This document shows positions 32,796 to 40,919 of a DNA stretch of 41,970 nucleotides, one piece after another; positions within the stretch are counted from its first letter, which is position 1, and each line of letters opens with the position of its first letter. The notes under the pieces are model-generated. The model saw nothing but the letters and a program-made list of their open reading frames with translations. It ran no database searches and was not told the origin of the DNA. The stretch lies in contig JAJSLI010000088.1 in assembly GCA_021272315.1 (NCBI GenBank), forward strand, positions 1-41,970, given 5' to 3'. The DNA comes from Methylacidiphilales bacterium (GTDB taxonomy: Bacteria > Verrucomicrobiota > Verrucomicrobiia > Methylacidiphilales > UBA1321). Made by a program: the position numbers and the translations under genes.

Positions 32796-34483
32796 GAGGA
32801 AGCAAGAGCCATGGTCAAACCAACCGCGGAGTTCTGCTGCGGAACAACCTGATCGTCTCCACGCTGATCTTCGCGCTCCTGGAGCTCTGGCGCCCCTGCT
32901 TTTTTCTCACCGACGACAACCTCGACGGCGGTTTTCCCATTCTCTCCGAGATGGGGCTGCGGCTGCTCCACGGGCAATCGCCCTTCATCACGGAATATCT
33001 TTTCGGGGGCCATTACGATCTTTTACGCGACCCCACCTTTTTTTTGTGGCATCCCGTCTACCTTCTCACCTCGCTCCTGGCCGGAACGCGGTTCCACTTC
33101 CTCATCATCGACGTCTGCGCTTTTGTCTTCTTCATGCTGGCCACGGCGGGATTTGTCAACCTCGCCTGGTACCTGCGCCGCGAATTGCCGCTCCAGATCA
33201 GCGATGGGTGGATCATGTTTTACGCGATGAGCTTCACCTACAGCGTCATCATTCTGACGCTGGGCACGAGCTGGCTCGATTTCACCGCCAACTACGCCGC
33301 CCTGCCGTGGCTGACGCTGGGCATCCTGCAGAAAAAATGGCGCAACGGGATCGGGCTGGTCGCGCTTTTTTCGCTCCATCAAATTCTGGGCGGCCATCCG
33401 CTGGCCATCGTTTCCAACACCATTTTTCTCAGCCTGTTCGCGCTCGGCGTCAGTTTCTGGCGCCGCTCCTGGCTGCCGTTGGGCTGCTGGATCGCCGGTT
33501 ATGTCCTGGCCCTCCTGTTCATCCTCCCGCTTTTTCTCCCGATGATGGAGGGTTTCCTCTCCAGCGCGCGCGCGCAAGGCGTACCGGTTTACGACATGGC
33601 GCTGAACAATATCCCGCCGCTGCTCCTTCCCACCTCGGTTTTTCTCGGCATGGCGCTTTGGTACATCCATCCGCCCGTGCATGTGCACGTCACCTATACG
33701 CTTGCTTTTGGCGCGTGCGCGGCGGCCTGGTGCCTCATTCCTGCGCTGGTGAACCGGCAGCGGTGGCGCGGCCTCGATCTGATCAGCTTCGGCCTTGTGC
33801 TCTTCGGCGCGTTTATGGTCGGCCGTCCGCTTTGGTTCACCGAAATCATGGCCCATGTACCCGTTCTCAAGTCCATGCGCTGGCCTTTTCGTGAAATTGT
33901 CCAGTTCCAGTTTTTTCTTCACCTCTTTCTTCTTGTGCGTCAGCCCAGCGCAAGGCCGCGCGTCTTGAGGCTCACCGCGCTGCTCAGCGCGAGCCTCATG
34001 GTCCTGCCTCTTTTTCTCTACCGCCTGCCGCCGACGCTCAACGCCATGACCCTGAACCGCGAACTTCTTTTTTCGGGGGACTTCGATCGTTATTGGGACC
34101 GCGTCCGTCCCTTGTTCAAACCCGGCGACCGCTTTGTCGTCCTGCTTTCCTACAATCTTTACCTGGAGGACCGCATCGAGCGGCCCAACTGTCTTTTTGC
34201 CTCCTACAACTTTGCCTGCCTTGCCCGCGTGGTCAATGCCTCCGGCTATTCCCACACCGTGCCCGCCGACCAGCTTTATCTCAAGCTCGAGCCTTTTTTC
34301 CCCAACGGTACCTACGAGATTTCGCAGCGGGCTGAACTCCTCCGTGAAGACCCGCAGCTCAAGCTCATCACCCTCGAGAGCCTCCAGCCGCTCCGCATCA
34401 CGCTCAGTTCAGGCGGCGGCCCGGTCATCGACCTTACCCCTTACATCCCCGCGCGCGCCCGGAAGGTTTTCGTGCAACAATAG
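32774..34483 (+). CDS. large multi-pass membrane protein, possible GT-C glycosyltransferase
   Basis: 569 residues with about 10-11 hydrophobic helices and a soluble C-terminal ~180-residue domain. After the first helix comes FFLTDDNLDGGFP, an acidic loop in the position where GT-C sugar transferases have their catalytic Asp. I do not recognise a named family. Start GTG 32774 is the only in-frame candidate before the first helix, and it overlaps the divergent SDR gene. The neighbourhood of nucleotide-sugar enzymes fits a role in polymer or lipid-linked sugar assembly. Confidence 0.7.
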   Translation: MIAPESARGSKSHGQTNRGVLLRNNLIVSTLIFALLELWRPCFFLTDDNLDGGFPILSEMGLRLLHGQSPFITEYLFGGHYDLLRDPTFFLWHPVYLLTSLLAGTRFHFLIIDVCAFVFFMLATAGFVNLAWYLRRELPLQISDGWIMFYAMSFTYSVIILTLGTSWLDFTANYAALPWLTLGILQKKWRNGIGLVALFSLHQILGGHPLAIVSNTIFLSLFALGVSFWRRSWLPLGCWIAGYVLALLFILPLFLPMMEGFLSSARAQGVPVYDMALNNIPPLLLPTSVFLGMALWYIHPPVHVHVTYTLAFGACAAAWCLIPALVNRQRWRGLDLISFGLVLFGAFMVGRPLWFTEIMAHVPVLKSMRWPFREIVQFQFFLHLFLLVRQPSARPRVLRLTALLSASLMVLPLFLYRLPPTLNAMTLNRELLFSGDFDRYWDRVRPLFKPGDRFVVLLSYNLYLEDRIERPNCLFASYNFACLARVVNASGYSHTVPADQLYLKLEPFFPNGTYEISQRAELLREDPQLKLITLESLQPLRITLSSGGGPVIDLTPYIPARARKVFVQQ

Positions 34484-34528
34484 CCAGGCGAAGGATCCCT
34501 TGGGATTGATCTAAAATCTGCTCCGCCT

Positions 34529-36364
34529 CTAAACTCGGGATGGTGTCTGGATTGCTTTTACCAGATACCAGTTGGAAGGCTCCGGGGGCAATGGTGCGAT
34601 AATCTGAAAATGATTTGCCTCCGACCATGATTCGATTGTCTGTTGATTCAACTGCAACATGGCACTGCTGATAAAAAGATAGCGGATTCCGGCATGATTC
34701 ATCTGCTCAAGGTCGGGATGGTAGGGCAGTTCGACAACCTTTCGAGTTCCGTAAGGATGCCAAAGCCAACTTTCCCGCTCGTTCCAGGCGCGGATGCACC
34801 CCACTGCTTTTTCCCCTGAAGGCAGGTGCTGCTGCGCCAGCCCCTGAGCATCAAGATCACTTTGGCGGCGGGCATTTTGCCAGGAATGGAGGGCTATCAG
34901 GGGATTTTCCGTCAGAGTAAGATCGGACAGCAAGCCCAGCATCATCGTCATGGCGGTAATCACCCTGGCATAGCGCCAGAAACGGTTTGACCTGAAAATC
35001 CTCCCCTTAAGAAGCGTCGGAACCAGCAGGACGTAGAACGGACAAATAAGCCGTGCGGGCTGGTTTGAGTTGGCCAGAAGCATGTAAAAGAAAAAAATCA
35101 CCCATAGGCCAAGAGCGATGATCCAAGGGCGCGAAATTCCCCCGGAGAAAAGGGATAATGCCCGGCCGTCTCTCAAAGGGATGGAGCTCGCCAGCATAAA
35201 AAAAAGCGAAATCACGACCCATAAGCCCAAACCTGCTTCTTCAACGGCTATCCAAGGGTAAAACGCGAATGCCGCCGGTTGAAAATAGCGGCCGAGAAGA
35301 CTCCCCATCGCGGAATGCTGAACATTCACAAAAAAAGAAACAAAGTCATTTGATAAAGTCCATGGTGCTTCCGCAAGGTTGTGCGCCATGATGAGAAAAA
35401 AATTACCCAAATAGGCCGCGTACAACGGAGGTTGGATGAAAACCGGCTCCAGCTTCAGGCCGCTGAAGCCTGCCCCATGAAGCCAGTTCATAAGCCCGTT
35501 GGGGAAAAAAGAAACCAGCAAGGCCGCCGGCGCCAACAGGGCGGTGCGCGCAGGATGCTGAAGCAGGACGCGCCAACCCGGACTTATGGCCACGGCCCAA
35601 GGAAAAATAAAGGGCAGGAGGTTCAATTTGACCCCGCTCGCCAAAGCGATGCTCAAAGTCGAAAGCGCCACATCGCCCCACGACCTGGTCCCGCCCGGTT
35701 TTAAGGCGTAATGGAACGCTGCCAGGAGAAAAAAAGCGCCGATACTGTCGTTGCTTGAATTCACCGCCTGCAAGGCGAAACAATATCCGGTGGGAATCAG
35801 CCACATTCCCATCCAAGCCATCCTGGGTAAAACCCCCAGATTTCGCCAAACCGAAAAAATCAAGCCCGGCAAAAAGAGATGACTGATCCAATTCGGTAAA
35901 AAAACGAATCGATCGTTTTTTAAAAAAAGCAGGATCGGAACCGTCAACCACTCGGAAACGGTCCCGCGCGTGTTGAGCCGGACGTCCTGCGCCGCAATCC
36001 AGTGCCACCGGTGTTCCATGATCCAGTTCATGACCCGCGGAATGCGATAGCAGAGGCCGTCGTCGTGGCACGGATCGGTGCAAAATCCCTTGATCAGCAG
36101 CAGCAACGCCGACACCCCGAAAAGACCGGGTAAAAGCAACCGCCATGACAACAGGCGCCGAATTGTCCGACGGGCGATCTTCCGGGAAGCGCCGATCTTT
36201 GGTAACTCCCACCTCATCCAGCATCCCACCAGCAGCAGCATGAGGAGGAGGTAAGAAAAACCCGTGATTGCGCTGAATGAAGATAATATCCAGCCCGCCA
36301 TGACGGTGACGGAACAAATCAGTATCCATCCGCGCAACAGCATGGCGAATCGTCCAGCACTCAT
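34529..36364 (-). CDS. multi-pass membrane protein, GT-C-like
   Basis: 611 residues from ATG 36364, chosen for a GGAAAA site 7 bp upstream; a longer frame runs to 36406. About 11-13 hydrophobic segments and a soluble C-terminal ~130 residues (ESWLWHPYGTRKVVELPY). The first large extracytoplasmic loop reads CHDDGLCYRIPRVMNW, an Asp-Asp motif followed by aromatic/Arg residues, as in glycosyltransferase-39-like proteins. The function is inferred from this and the adjacent polysaccharide genes. AT-richer than the flanking genes and facing a different direction, so it may be a separate acquisition. Confidence 0.72.
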   Translation of the reverse strand: MSAGRFAMLLRGWILICSVTVMAGWILSSFSAITGFSYLLLMLLLVGCWMRWELPKIGASRKIARRTIRRLLSWRLLLPGLFGVSALLLLIKGFCTDPCHDDGLCYRIPRVMNWIMEHRWHWIAAQDVRLNTRGTVSEWLTVPILLFLKNDRFVFLPNWISHLFLPGLIFSVWRNLGVLPRMAWMGMWLIPTGYCFALQAVNSSNDSIGAFFLLAAFHYALKPGGTRSWGDVALSTLSIALASGVKLNLLPFIFPWAVAISPGWRVLLQHPARTALLAPAALLVSFFPNGLMNWLHGAGFSGLKLEPVFIQPPLYAAYLGNFFLIMAHNLAEAPWTLSNDFVSFFVNVQHSAMGSLLGRYFQPAAFAFYPWIAVEEAGLGLWVVISLFFMLASSIPLRDGRALSLFSGGISRPWIIALGLWVIFFFYMLLANSNQPARLICPFYVLLVPTLLKGRIFRSNRFWRYARVITAMTMMLGLLSDLTLTENPLIALHSWQNARRQSDLDAQGLAQQHLPSGEKAVGCIRAWNERESWLWHPYGTRKVVELPYHPDLEQMNHAGIRYLFISSAMLQLNQQTIESWSEANHFQIIAPLPPEPSNWYLVKAIQTPSRV

Positions 36365-36601
36365 TTGACATTTTCCAGCAAAATGAAGGAGTTGTCCCAT
36401 TCCCAAGTGTCTTGCCGCACTCCTTTCAACTTCTGGTCGAGACCTTCAAGTCCAGTTCAACCTGCCTGAAGGTTGTAGCTCGCGGGCGGATGTGAATTTT
36501 TTGATTTTCCGGGGGGGCAAGACCCGGGTGCAGCCCAAAATCGACTCGCCACGCAGCCTTGTCTTATTCGATAACAGACCCTAAAGAAGAGAAACCGCCC
36601 G
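36365..36601. other. divergent intergenic region between the GT-C-like and NeuB-like genes
   Basis: 237 bp with no ORF of interest. It must hold promoters for both divergent transcription units. An AAGAAGAG ribosome site precedes the NeuB-like ATG. No terminator, repeat or riboswitch was recognised. Confidence 0.4.
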
Positions 36602-37690
36602 ATGAACCACATCATCTTCGAAGACCTGTTCGTGTTGGAAATGGCCAACAATCACTACGGGAGCCTGGAGCGCGCGCTCAAAATCGTCCGGGAATACTCG
36701 CGCATCGTTCGCTTCAACAACGTTCGCGCCGGAATCAAGTTCCAGCTTCGCGACGTGGAGAATTTCATCCACAAGGATTTTCGCGAGCGCACCGACATCC
36801 GCTACATCAAGAAGACCATCGACACCCAGATGCCCCGGGCCGATTTTCTGGCCCTGACCGAGGCGATCAAAAAAGCCGGCTGCATCCCCATGGCCACGCC
36901 CTTCGACGAGCGTTCCGTCGATTTCTGCGTCGAGCTGGCCCTGCCCATCATCAAGCTCGCCAGTTCCGACGTCAACGACTGGGAACTGATCGAGCGAATC
37001 GCCAAGACCCGGCGCCCCGTCATCTGTTCCACCGGCGGCACCTCGCTCAAGGACCTCGACGATCTCGTCACCTTCTTCGGCAACCGCAACATTCCGCTCG
37101 CCATCAACCACTGCGTCTCCCTCTACCCGTGCGAGGACAGCGATCTCGAGCTTAACCAGATCGACTTTCTGCACCGGCGCTACCCGCACCACGTCATCGG
37201 TCTCTCCACCCATGAATACCACGATTGGGACGCCTCCCTGCAAATCGCCTACGCCAAGGGCGCGCGCAGCTTCGAGCGTCACATCGACATCGACGACGGG
37301 CGGCCCATCTCGCCCTATTGCAGCCTCCCCTCGCAGATCGATGCCTGGTTCCGGGCCTACAACCGCGCCAAGACCATGTGCGGCGGCAGCGGCGAGACCC
37401 GCCGCACCATCACCGATCCCGAGGCGAAATACCTCAACAGCCTTGTTCGCGGCGTCTACGCCAAGCGCGATCTCCCTGCCGGCCATGTTATCCATCACGA
37501 AAGCCTCGACCGGGACGTCTACCTCGCCATCCCGCTGCAAAAGGGCCAGATCTCCTGCCGCGAACTGATGAGCGGAGAATCGCTGCTCCAGCCCGTCGCC
37601 AAGGACCAGCCGGTCCTGATCGACGCAATCGACAGCGCCTACGCTTACCACGAGGACCTGAAAAAGCTTATCTACGAACGCGGCATTTAA
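36602..37690 (+). CDS. N-acetylneuraminate synthase family (NeuB-like) protein
   Basis: 362 residues. The TIM-barrel part begins FVLEMANNHYGSLERAL (NeuB-type E-[IM]-[GA]-x-N-H) with GIKFQL, then KLASSDVNDWELI and ICSTGGTSL, which match PEP-binding and sugar-binding residues of sialic acid-type synthases. The C-terminal ~65 residues are the SAF (antifreeze-like) domain (RGVYAKRDLPAGHVI). Condenses PEP with an amino sugar to make a nonulosonic acid or related 2-keto sugar acid; the precise product is open. Starts a rightward operon with the GtrB-like and rfbF genes, gaps 24 and 10 bp. AAGAAGAG lies upstream of the ATG. Confidence 0.9.
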   Translation: MNHIIFEDLFVLEMANNHYGSLERALKIVREYSRIVRFNNVRAGIKFQLRDVENFIHKDFRERTDIRYIKKTIDTQMPRADFLALTEAIKKAGCIPMATPFDERSVDFCVELALPIIKLASSDVNDWELIERIAKTRRPVICSTGGTSLKDLDDLVTFFGNRNIPLAINHCVSLYPCEDSDLELNQIDFLHRRYPHHVIGLSTHEYHDWDASLQIAYAKGARSFERHIDIDDGRPISPYCSLPSQIDAWFRAYNRAKTMCGGSGETRRTITDPEAKYLNSLVRGVYAKRDLPAGHVIHHESLDRDVYLAIPLQKGQISCRELMSGESLLQPVAKDQPVLIDAIDSAYAYHEDLKKLIYERGI

Positions 37691-37714
37691 GGATACCCAG
37701 AATACGCATCCCCC

Positions 37715-38734
37715 ATGAGTTCGGAACCCGCCTCCGCCTGCGTCGCGCCCTCCTCCCCCCAGACCCGGCCATCGGGCGGAAAACTCATCAGCGTCGTCAG
37801 CGGCTGCTACAACGAGGAAGGCAACATCCGCGAATGCTACGAGCAGGTCAAAAAAGTCTTCGCCGACATCGGCCGCTACCGCTACGAGCACATCTTCATC
37901 GACAACGCCTCGCAGGACCGCACCGTTGCCATCCTGCGGGAAATCGCCGCGCGGGACAAAAACGTCAAGGTCATCGTCAACGCCCGCAATTTCGGCCACA
38001 TCCGTTCCGGCTACCACGCCATGCTCCAGGCTCGCGGCGACGCCGTCATCAGCCTCGTCTCCGATTTGCAGGACCCGCCCGAGCTGATCAAGGAATTCGT
38101 CAACAAATGGGAGGAAGGTTTCCTCATCGTCATCGCGATCAAGAGGAACAGCGAGGAATCGCCCCTCTTCTTCGCCGTGCGCAGGCTCTACTACGAAATC
38201 GTCTCGCGCCTGGCCGAGACCGAGCTCAACAAGAACGCCACCGGCTTCGGCCTCTACGACCGCCGCTTCATGGACATCCTGGCCGAGATTGACGACCCCT
38301 ATCCCTATTTCCGCGGCCTCGTTTCCGAAGTCGGTTTCCCCTCGGCCAAGATTCTCTACGACCAGCCCGTGCGGAAGCGGGGCATCAGCAGCCACAATTT
38401 TTACCGCCTCTTCGACATGGCCATGCTCGGCATCACCAACCACTCGAAAGTCCCGCTGCGCCTCGCCACCATGCTCGGCTTCGCCGTCTCCATCGCCAGC
38501 CTCTTTGTCGCCATCGGCTACGTTGTCATGAAGCTGCTTTACTGGCAACAATTCAGCCTCGGCCTCGCGCCGCTCATCGCCGGCCTCTTCTTTTTCGGCT
38601 CCGTGCAGCTTTTCTTCATCGGCATTGTAGGCGAGTATATCGGCTCCATCCACACCCAGGTCCTCAAACGCCCCCACGTCGTCGAGCTGGAACGGATCAA
38701 CTTTGAACCCGCCAACCCGGCCTCCTCTTCTTGA
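37715..38734 (+). CDS. family 2 glycosyltransferase, GtrB/ArnC-like
   Basis: 339 residues. A GT-A domain (LISVVSGCYNEEGNIRECY, FIDNASQDRT, SLVSDLQDPPELI) leads to two C-terminal membrane helices (LATMLGFAVSIASLFVAIGYVV and LGLAPLIAGLFFFGSVQLFFIG), the layout of enzymes that load a sugar onto undecaprenyl phosphate. The SD-x-QDPP segment supplies the metal-binding Asp pair. Middle gene of the NeuB-like/GT2/rfbF operon. The donor sugar is unknown. Confidence 0.92.
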   Translation: MSSEPASACVAPSSPQTRPSGGKLISVVSGCYNEEGNIRECYEQVKKVFADIGRYRYEHIFIDNASQDRTVAILREIAARDKNVKVIVNARNFGHIRSGYHAMLQARGDAVISLVSDLQDPPELIKEFVNKWEEGFLIVIAIKRNSEESPLFFAVRRLYYEIVSRLAETELNKNATGFGLYDRRFMDILAEIDDPYPYFRGLVSEVGFPSAKILYDQPVRKRGISSHNFYRLFDMAMLGITNHSKVPLRLATMLGFAVSIASLFVAIGYVVMKLLYWQQFSLGLAPLIAGLFFFGSVQLFFIGIVGEYIGSIHTQVLKRPHVVELERINFEPANPASSS

Positions 38735-38744
38735 AAAAACTCTT

Positions 38745-39518
38745 ATGAAAGTTGTCATTCTCTGCGGCGGCCTCGGCACGCGTTTGCGCGAGGAGACCGA
38801 ATTCCGGCCCAAGCCCATGGTCCCCGTCGGCAACCGGCCCATTCTCTGGCACATCATGAAATTTTACGCCCACTACGGCTTCAAGGAATTCGTCCTCTGC
38901 CTCGGCTACAAGGGCGAGGTGATCAAGGATTACTTCCGCAACTACCAGTGGTTCAGCAACGACGTCACCCTACGGCTCGGCGCGTCGCCCAAGATCACCT
39001 ATCTCAGCCAGCACGACGAGGAGGACTGGCAGGTCACCCTCATCGACACCGGCCAGGCCACCATGACCGGCGGCCGCATTCGCCGTGCCCTCGCCCACGT
39101 TCCCGACGACGAATTTCTTCTCACCTACGGCGACGGCGTCTGCAACGTCGACCTCAACGCGCTGATCAAGTTCCACCGCGCGGGCAAGGGCCTCGCCACC
39201 CTCACCGCCGTGCGGCCCACCGGACGCTTCGGCGAACTCAGCCTCGACGGCGACGCCGTCCATAGCTTTCGCGAAAAGCCGGAGACCGAGGCCGGCTACG
39301 TCAACGGCGGCTTTTTCGTCCTCAACAAGAAAATCGGCGATTACCTCCCCGGCGACGGCACTATCTTCGAATTCGACGCGCTGCCCAAGATCGCCGAGGC
39401 AGGGAAGCTCCGCGCCTTCCGCCACGAAGGCTACTGGCAGTGCATGGACACCCTCCGCGAGGTCGAAGTTCTCAACAAGCTCTGGGAAAAAGGCGACGCC
39501 CCCTGGAAGGTGTGGTAG
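38745..39518 (+). CDS. rfbF: glucose-1-phosphate cytidylyltransferase
   Basis: Makes CDP-glucose from CTP and glucose-1-phosphate, the entry to CDP-3,6-dideoxyhexoses and related surface sugars. 257 residues; the start MKVVILCGGLGTRLREET with RPKPMVPVGNRPILWHIMK is diagnostic of RfbF rather than the dTTP or UTP enzymes. Later marks are LTYGDGVCNVDL and GYVNGGFFV. ATG 38745 lies 10 bp after the GT2 stop. The partner CDP-glucose 4,6-dehydratase is encoded convergently 1.4 kb away, past an unrelated gene and a transposase. Confidence 0.94.
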   Translation: MKVVILCGGLGTRLREETEFRPKPMVPVGNRPILWHIMKFYAHYGFKEFVLCLGYKGEVIKDYFRNYQWFSNDVTLRLGASPKITYLSQHDEEDWQVTLIDTGQATMTGGRIRRALAHVPDDEFLLTYGDGVCNVDLNALIKFHRAGKGLATLTAVRPTGRFGELSLDGDAVHSFREKPETEAGYVNGGFFVLNKKIGDYLPGDGTIFEFDALPKIAEAGKLRAFRHEGYWQCMDTLREVEVLNKLWEKGDAPWKVW

Positions 39519-39532
39519 GGCGCTGTTGAATT

Positions 39533-40213
39533 CTACTTGTCCGGCAAAACACCATCCGGCGTGAGTTGCCGGTAGGTTTTTCCCTGCGGATTGAAATCGG
39601 CCGGGACGAAATTCGGGATCGAGCCATCGGGATTTACGGCAGTGGAACTAGGCGCTACTACGAACGAGGCGTTGTTGCTTTTATAGCAAACGGCGATTCC
39701 TTGATACTCAGGTTTCATGAGTGGAACTGCGGCCCCTCCGGGCACATAGTTCACTTTGTAACCTGTTAAAAAAACGAGTGGAAGTTCATCGGAAGTCGAG
39801 CCGTCCGGCGTACTCGTCACGTCCCAGCAAACATTTTCTGGTTTTAGCCGTAGCGAGGTGGGTTTGGTTTTGCCCGTCATCTGAACGTAAAAAATCAATG
39901 GATCCGTGATGTATCCCCCATCAATCAATTTCTGGAAAACCTCCGTTGAACTTTTCCCATCGGGATAATTCCCATTGTGATCGTTGGCATATTGGAACAT
40001 CACAAGAGCAATCGCGTGGGATGTCTGCATCTTTTGGCTTTGTAAGGCCTTTTTTAAGTTTGGAGTAACGGGTCCCAAAAACACACCAACACAGCAAAGG
40101 ATAAAAAAGCCGATAAAGACAAGACTGCATAAACTGGAACAAGAAGCCCACCGCTTCGGTTTGGCTTGTTGGGCTATTCCACTTCCGTCATCCGATGGGG
40201 ACGGTTCGCTCAC
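39533..40213 (-). CDS. pilin-like or membrane-anchored protein of unknown function
   Basis: 226 residues: a short polar N-terminus, one membrane helix (CSLVFIGFFILCCVGVFLG, about 29-47), then a helix with LKKALQSQKMQTSHAIALVMFQYANDHNGNYPDG. The YANDHNGNYPDG segment resembles the alpha-beta junction in type II secretion pseudopilin-like (GspG-type) proteins common in these bacteria, but the usual GFTLIE leader is absent. The C-terminal half is beta-rich and extracytoplasmic. AT-richer than rfbF; it separates rfbF from the transposase element. No family is recognised with certainty. Confidence 0.7.
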   Translation of the reverse strand: MSEPSPSDDGSGIAQQAKPKRWASCSSLCSLVFIGFFILCCVGVFLGPVTPNLKKALQSQKMQTSHAIALVMFQYANDHNGNYPDGKSSTEVFQKLIDGGYITDPLIFYVQMTGKTKPTSLRLKPENVCWDVTSTPDGSTSDELPLVFLTGYKVNYVPGGAAVPLMKPEYQGIAVCYKSNNASFVVAPSSTAVNPDGSIPNFVPADFNPQGKTYRQLTPDGVLPDK

Positions 40214-40256
40214 GGCTCTAATTTACATCCGTCATCCCGAGCTTGTCGATCAGTTC

Positions 40257-40310
40257 CCCTCGTTCCCAAATTTCATTTGGGAACGCACTTGTCGGCGCAA
40301 TTTTATTGCC
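40257..40310 (+). repeat. left REP double hairpin of the RAYT element
   Basis: 54 bp beginning CCCTCGTTCCCAAATTTCA; inverted copy of 40861-40914, with five mismatches. The inner hairpin is GGCGCAATTTTATTGCC, differing from the right end mainly in GGCG against CCGG. Confidence 0.85.
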
Positions 40311-40323
40311 ATCATAATCAGCT

Positions 40324-40857
40324 ATGCGCAGCCGGTACGTCATTCATGACGCTCACTCCGCCTATTTCATCACCTCGACCATCGTCGCGTGGTTACCCGT
40401 TTTCAACTCGACCGCCTGTTGCGATATCGTCGTCCGCGCCTTGCTTCATTGCCGCGAACATAAAGCCTTGCGCATTTACGCATGGGTCATCTTGGATAAC
40501 CATTTTCACGCCATTCTCTCCGCCCCCGATCTCTCCGGCACTCTTCGTGGCCTGAAGGGATTCACGGCCCAAGCTTTGATTGAACAGATCCAGGTCGAAC
40601 AGCGCGAATGGCTTCTAAATCAGCTCGCCTATTACTGTGCGGCGCACAAGACGGCCAGCGCGCATCAGGTCTGGCAGGAGGGAACGCACCCTCAGGCCGT
40701 CAGCACCGATGCCATGATGTTGCAGAAATTGGATTATCTGCATAACAACCCGGTGAAACGAGGCTTGGTTGCCACGCCGGAGCATTGGCGTTATTCCTCG
40801 GCACATGAGCGGCTGCCGGGTGCGAGTCCGTTGCTGATTTGCGATCCTTGGAGATAG
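40324..40857 (+). CDS. REP-associated tyrosine transposase (Y1_Tnp, IS200-like)
   Basis: 177 residues. The HuH motif His60-Phe61-His62 in DNHFHAIL binds the divalent metal, and Tyr138 in LDYLHNNPVKRG is the expected nucleophile, followed by the typical RAYT tail (WRYSSAHERLPG). Single-strand DNA transposases of this class cut and join hairpin-bearing ends. All catalytic elements look intact, and the gene is framed by a matched pair of such ends, so the element may still be active. ATG 40324. Confidence 0.93.
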   Translation: MRSRYVIHDAHSAYFITSTIVAWLPVFNSTACCDIVVRALLHCREHKALRIYAWVILDNHFHAILSAPDLSGTLRGLKGFTAQALIEQIQVEQREWLLNQLAYYCAAHKTASAHQVWQEGTHPQAVSTDAMMLQKLDYLHNNPVKRGLVATPEHWRYSSAHERLPGASPLLICDPWR

Positions 40858-40860
40858 CGG

Positions 40861-40914
40861 GGCAATGAAATTGCCGGGACAAGGGCGTTCCCAAATGAAA
40901 TTTGGGAACGAGGG
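40861..40914 (-). repeat. right REP double hairpin of the RAYT element
   Basis: Inverted partner of 40257-40310. It starts 3 bp after the transposase stop and ends 5 bp before the stop codon of the convergent dehydratase gene, so the insertion sits in the gap without cutting that gene. Confidence 0.85.
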
Positions 40915-40919
40915 ACTCC

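Larger units (their letters stand above)
40257..40914 (+). mobile_element. complete RAYT (REP-associated tyrosine transposase) element with inverted repeats
   Basis: A Y1-transposase gene (40324-40857) bounded by 54-bp inverted repeats, 40257-40310 and 40861-40914, agreeing at 49 of 54 positions. Each end has two hairpins: GTTCCCAAAT/ATTTGGGAAC and GGCAAT/ATTGCC (the outer one closes on 3 bases). A shorter, gene-free relative lies at 13111-13290. These are single-strand hairpin elements of the kind used by HuH transposases. Confidence 0.85.

Noticed and set aside
36581-38857. 758-codon leftward ORF opposite the NeuB-like and GT2 genes
   Set aside because: It has no recognised domain and is exactly antisense to two well-supported genes; long antisense frames are common in GC-rich DNA.
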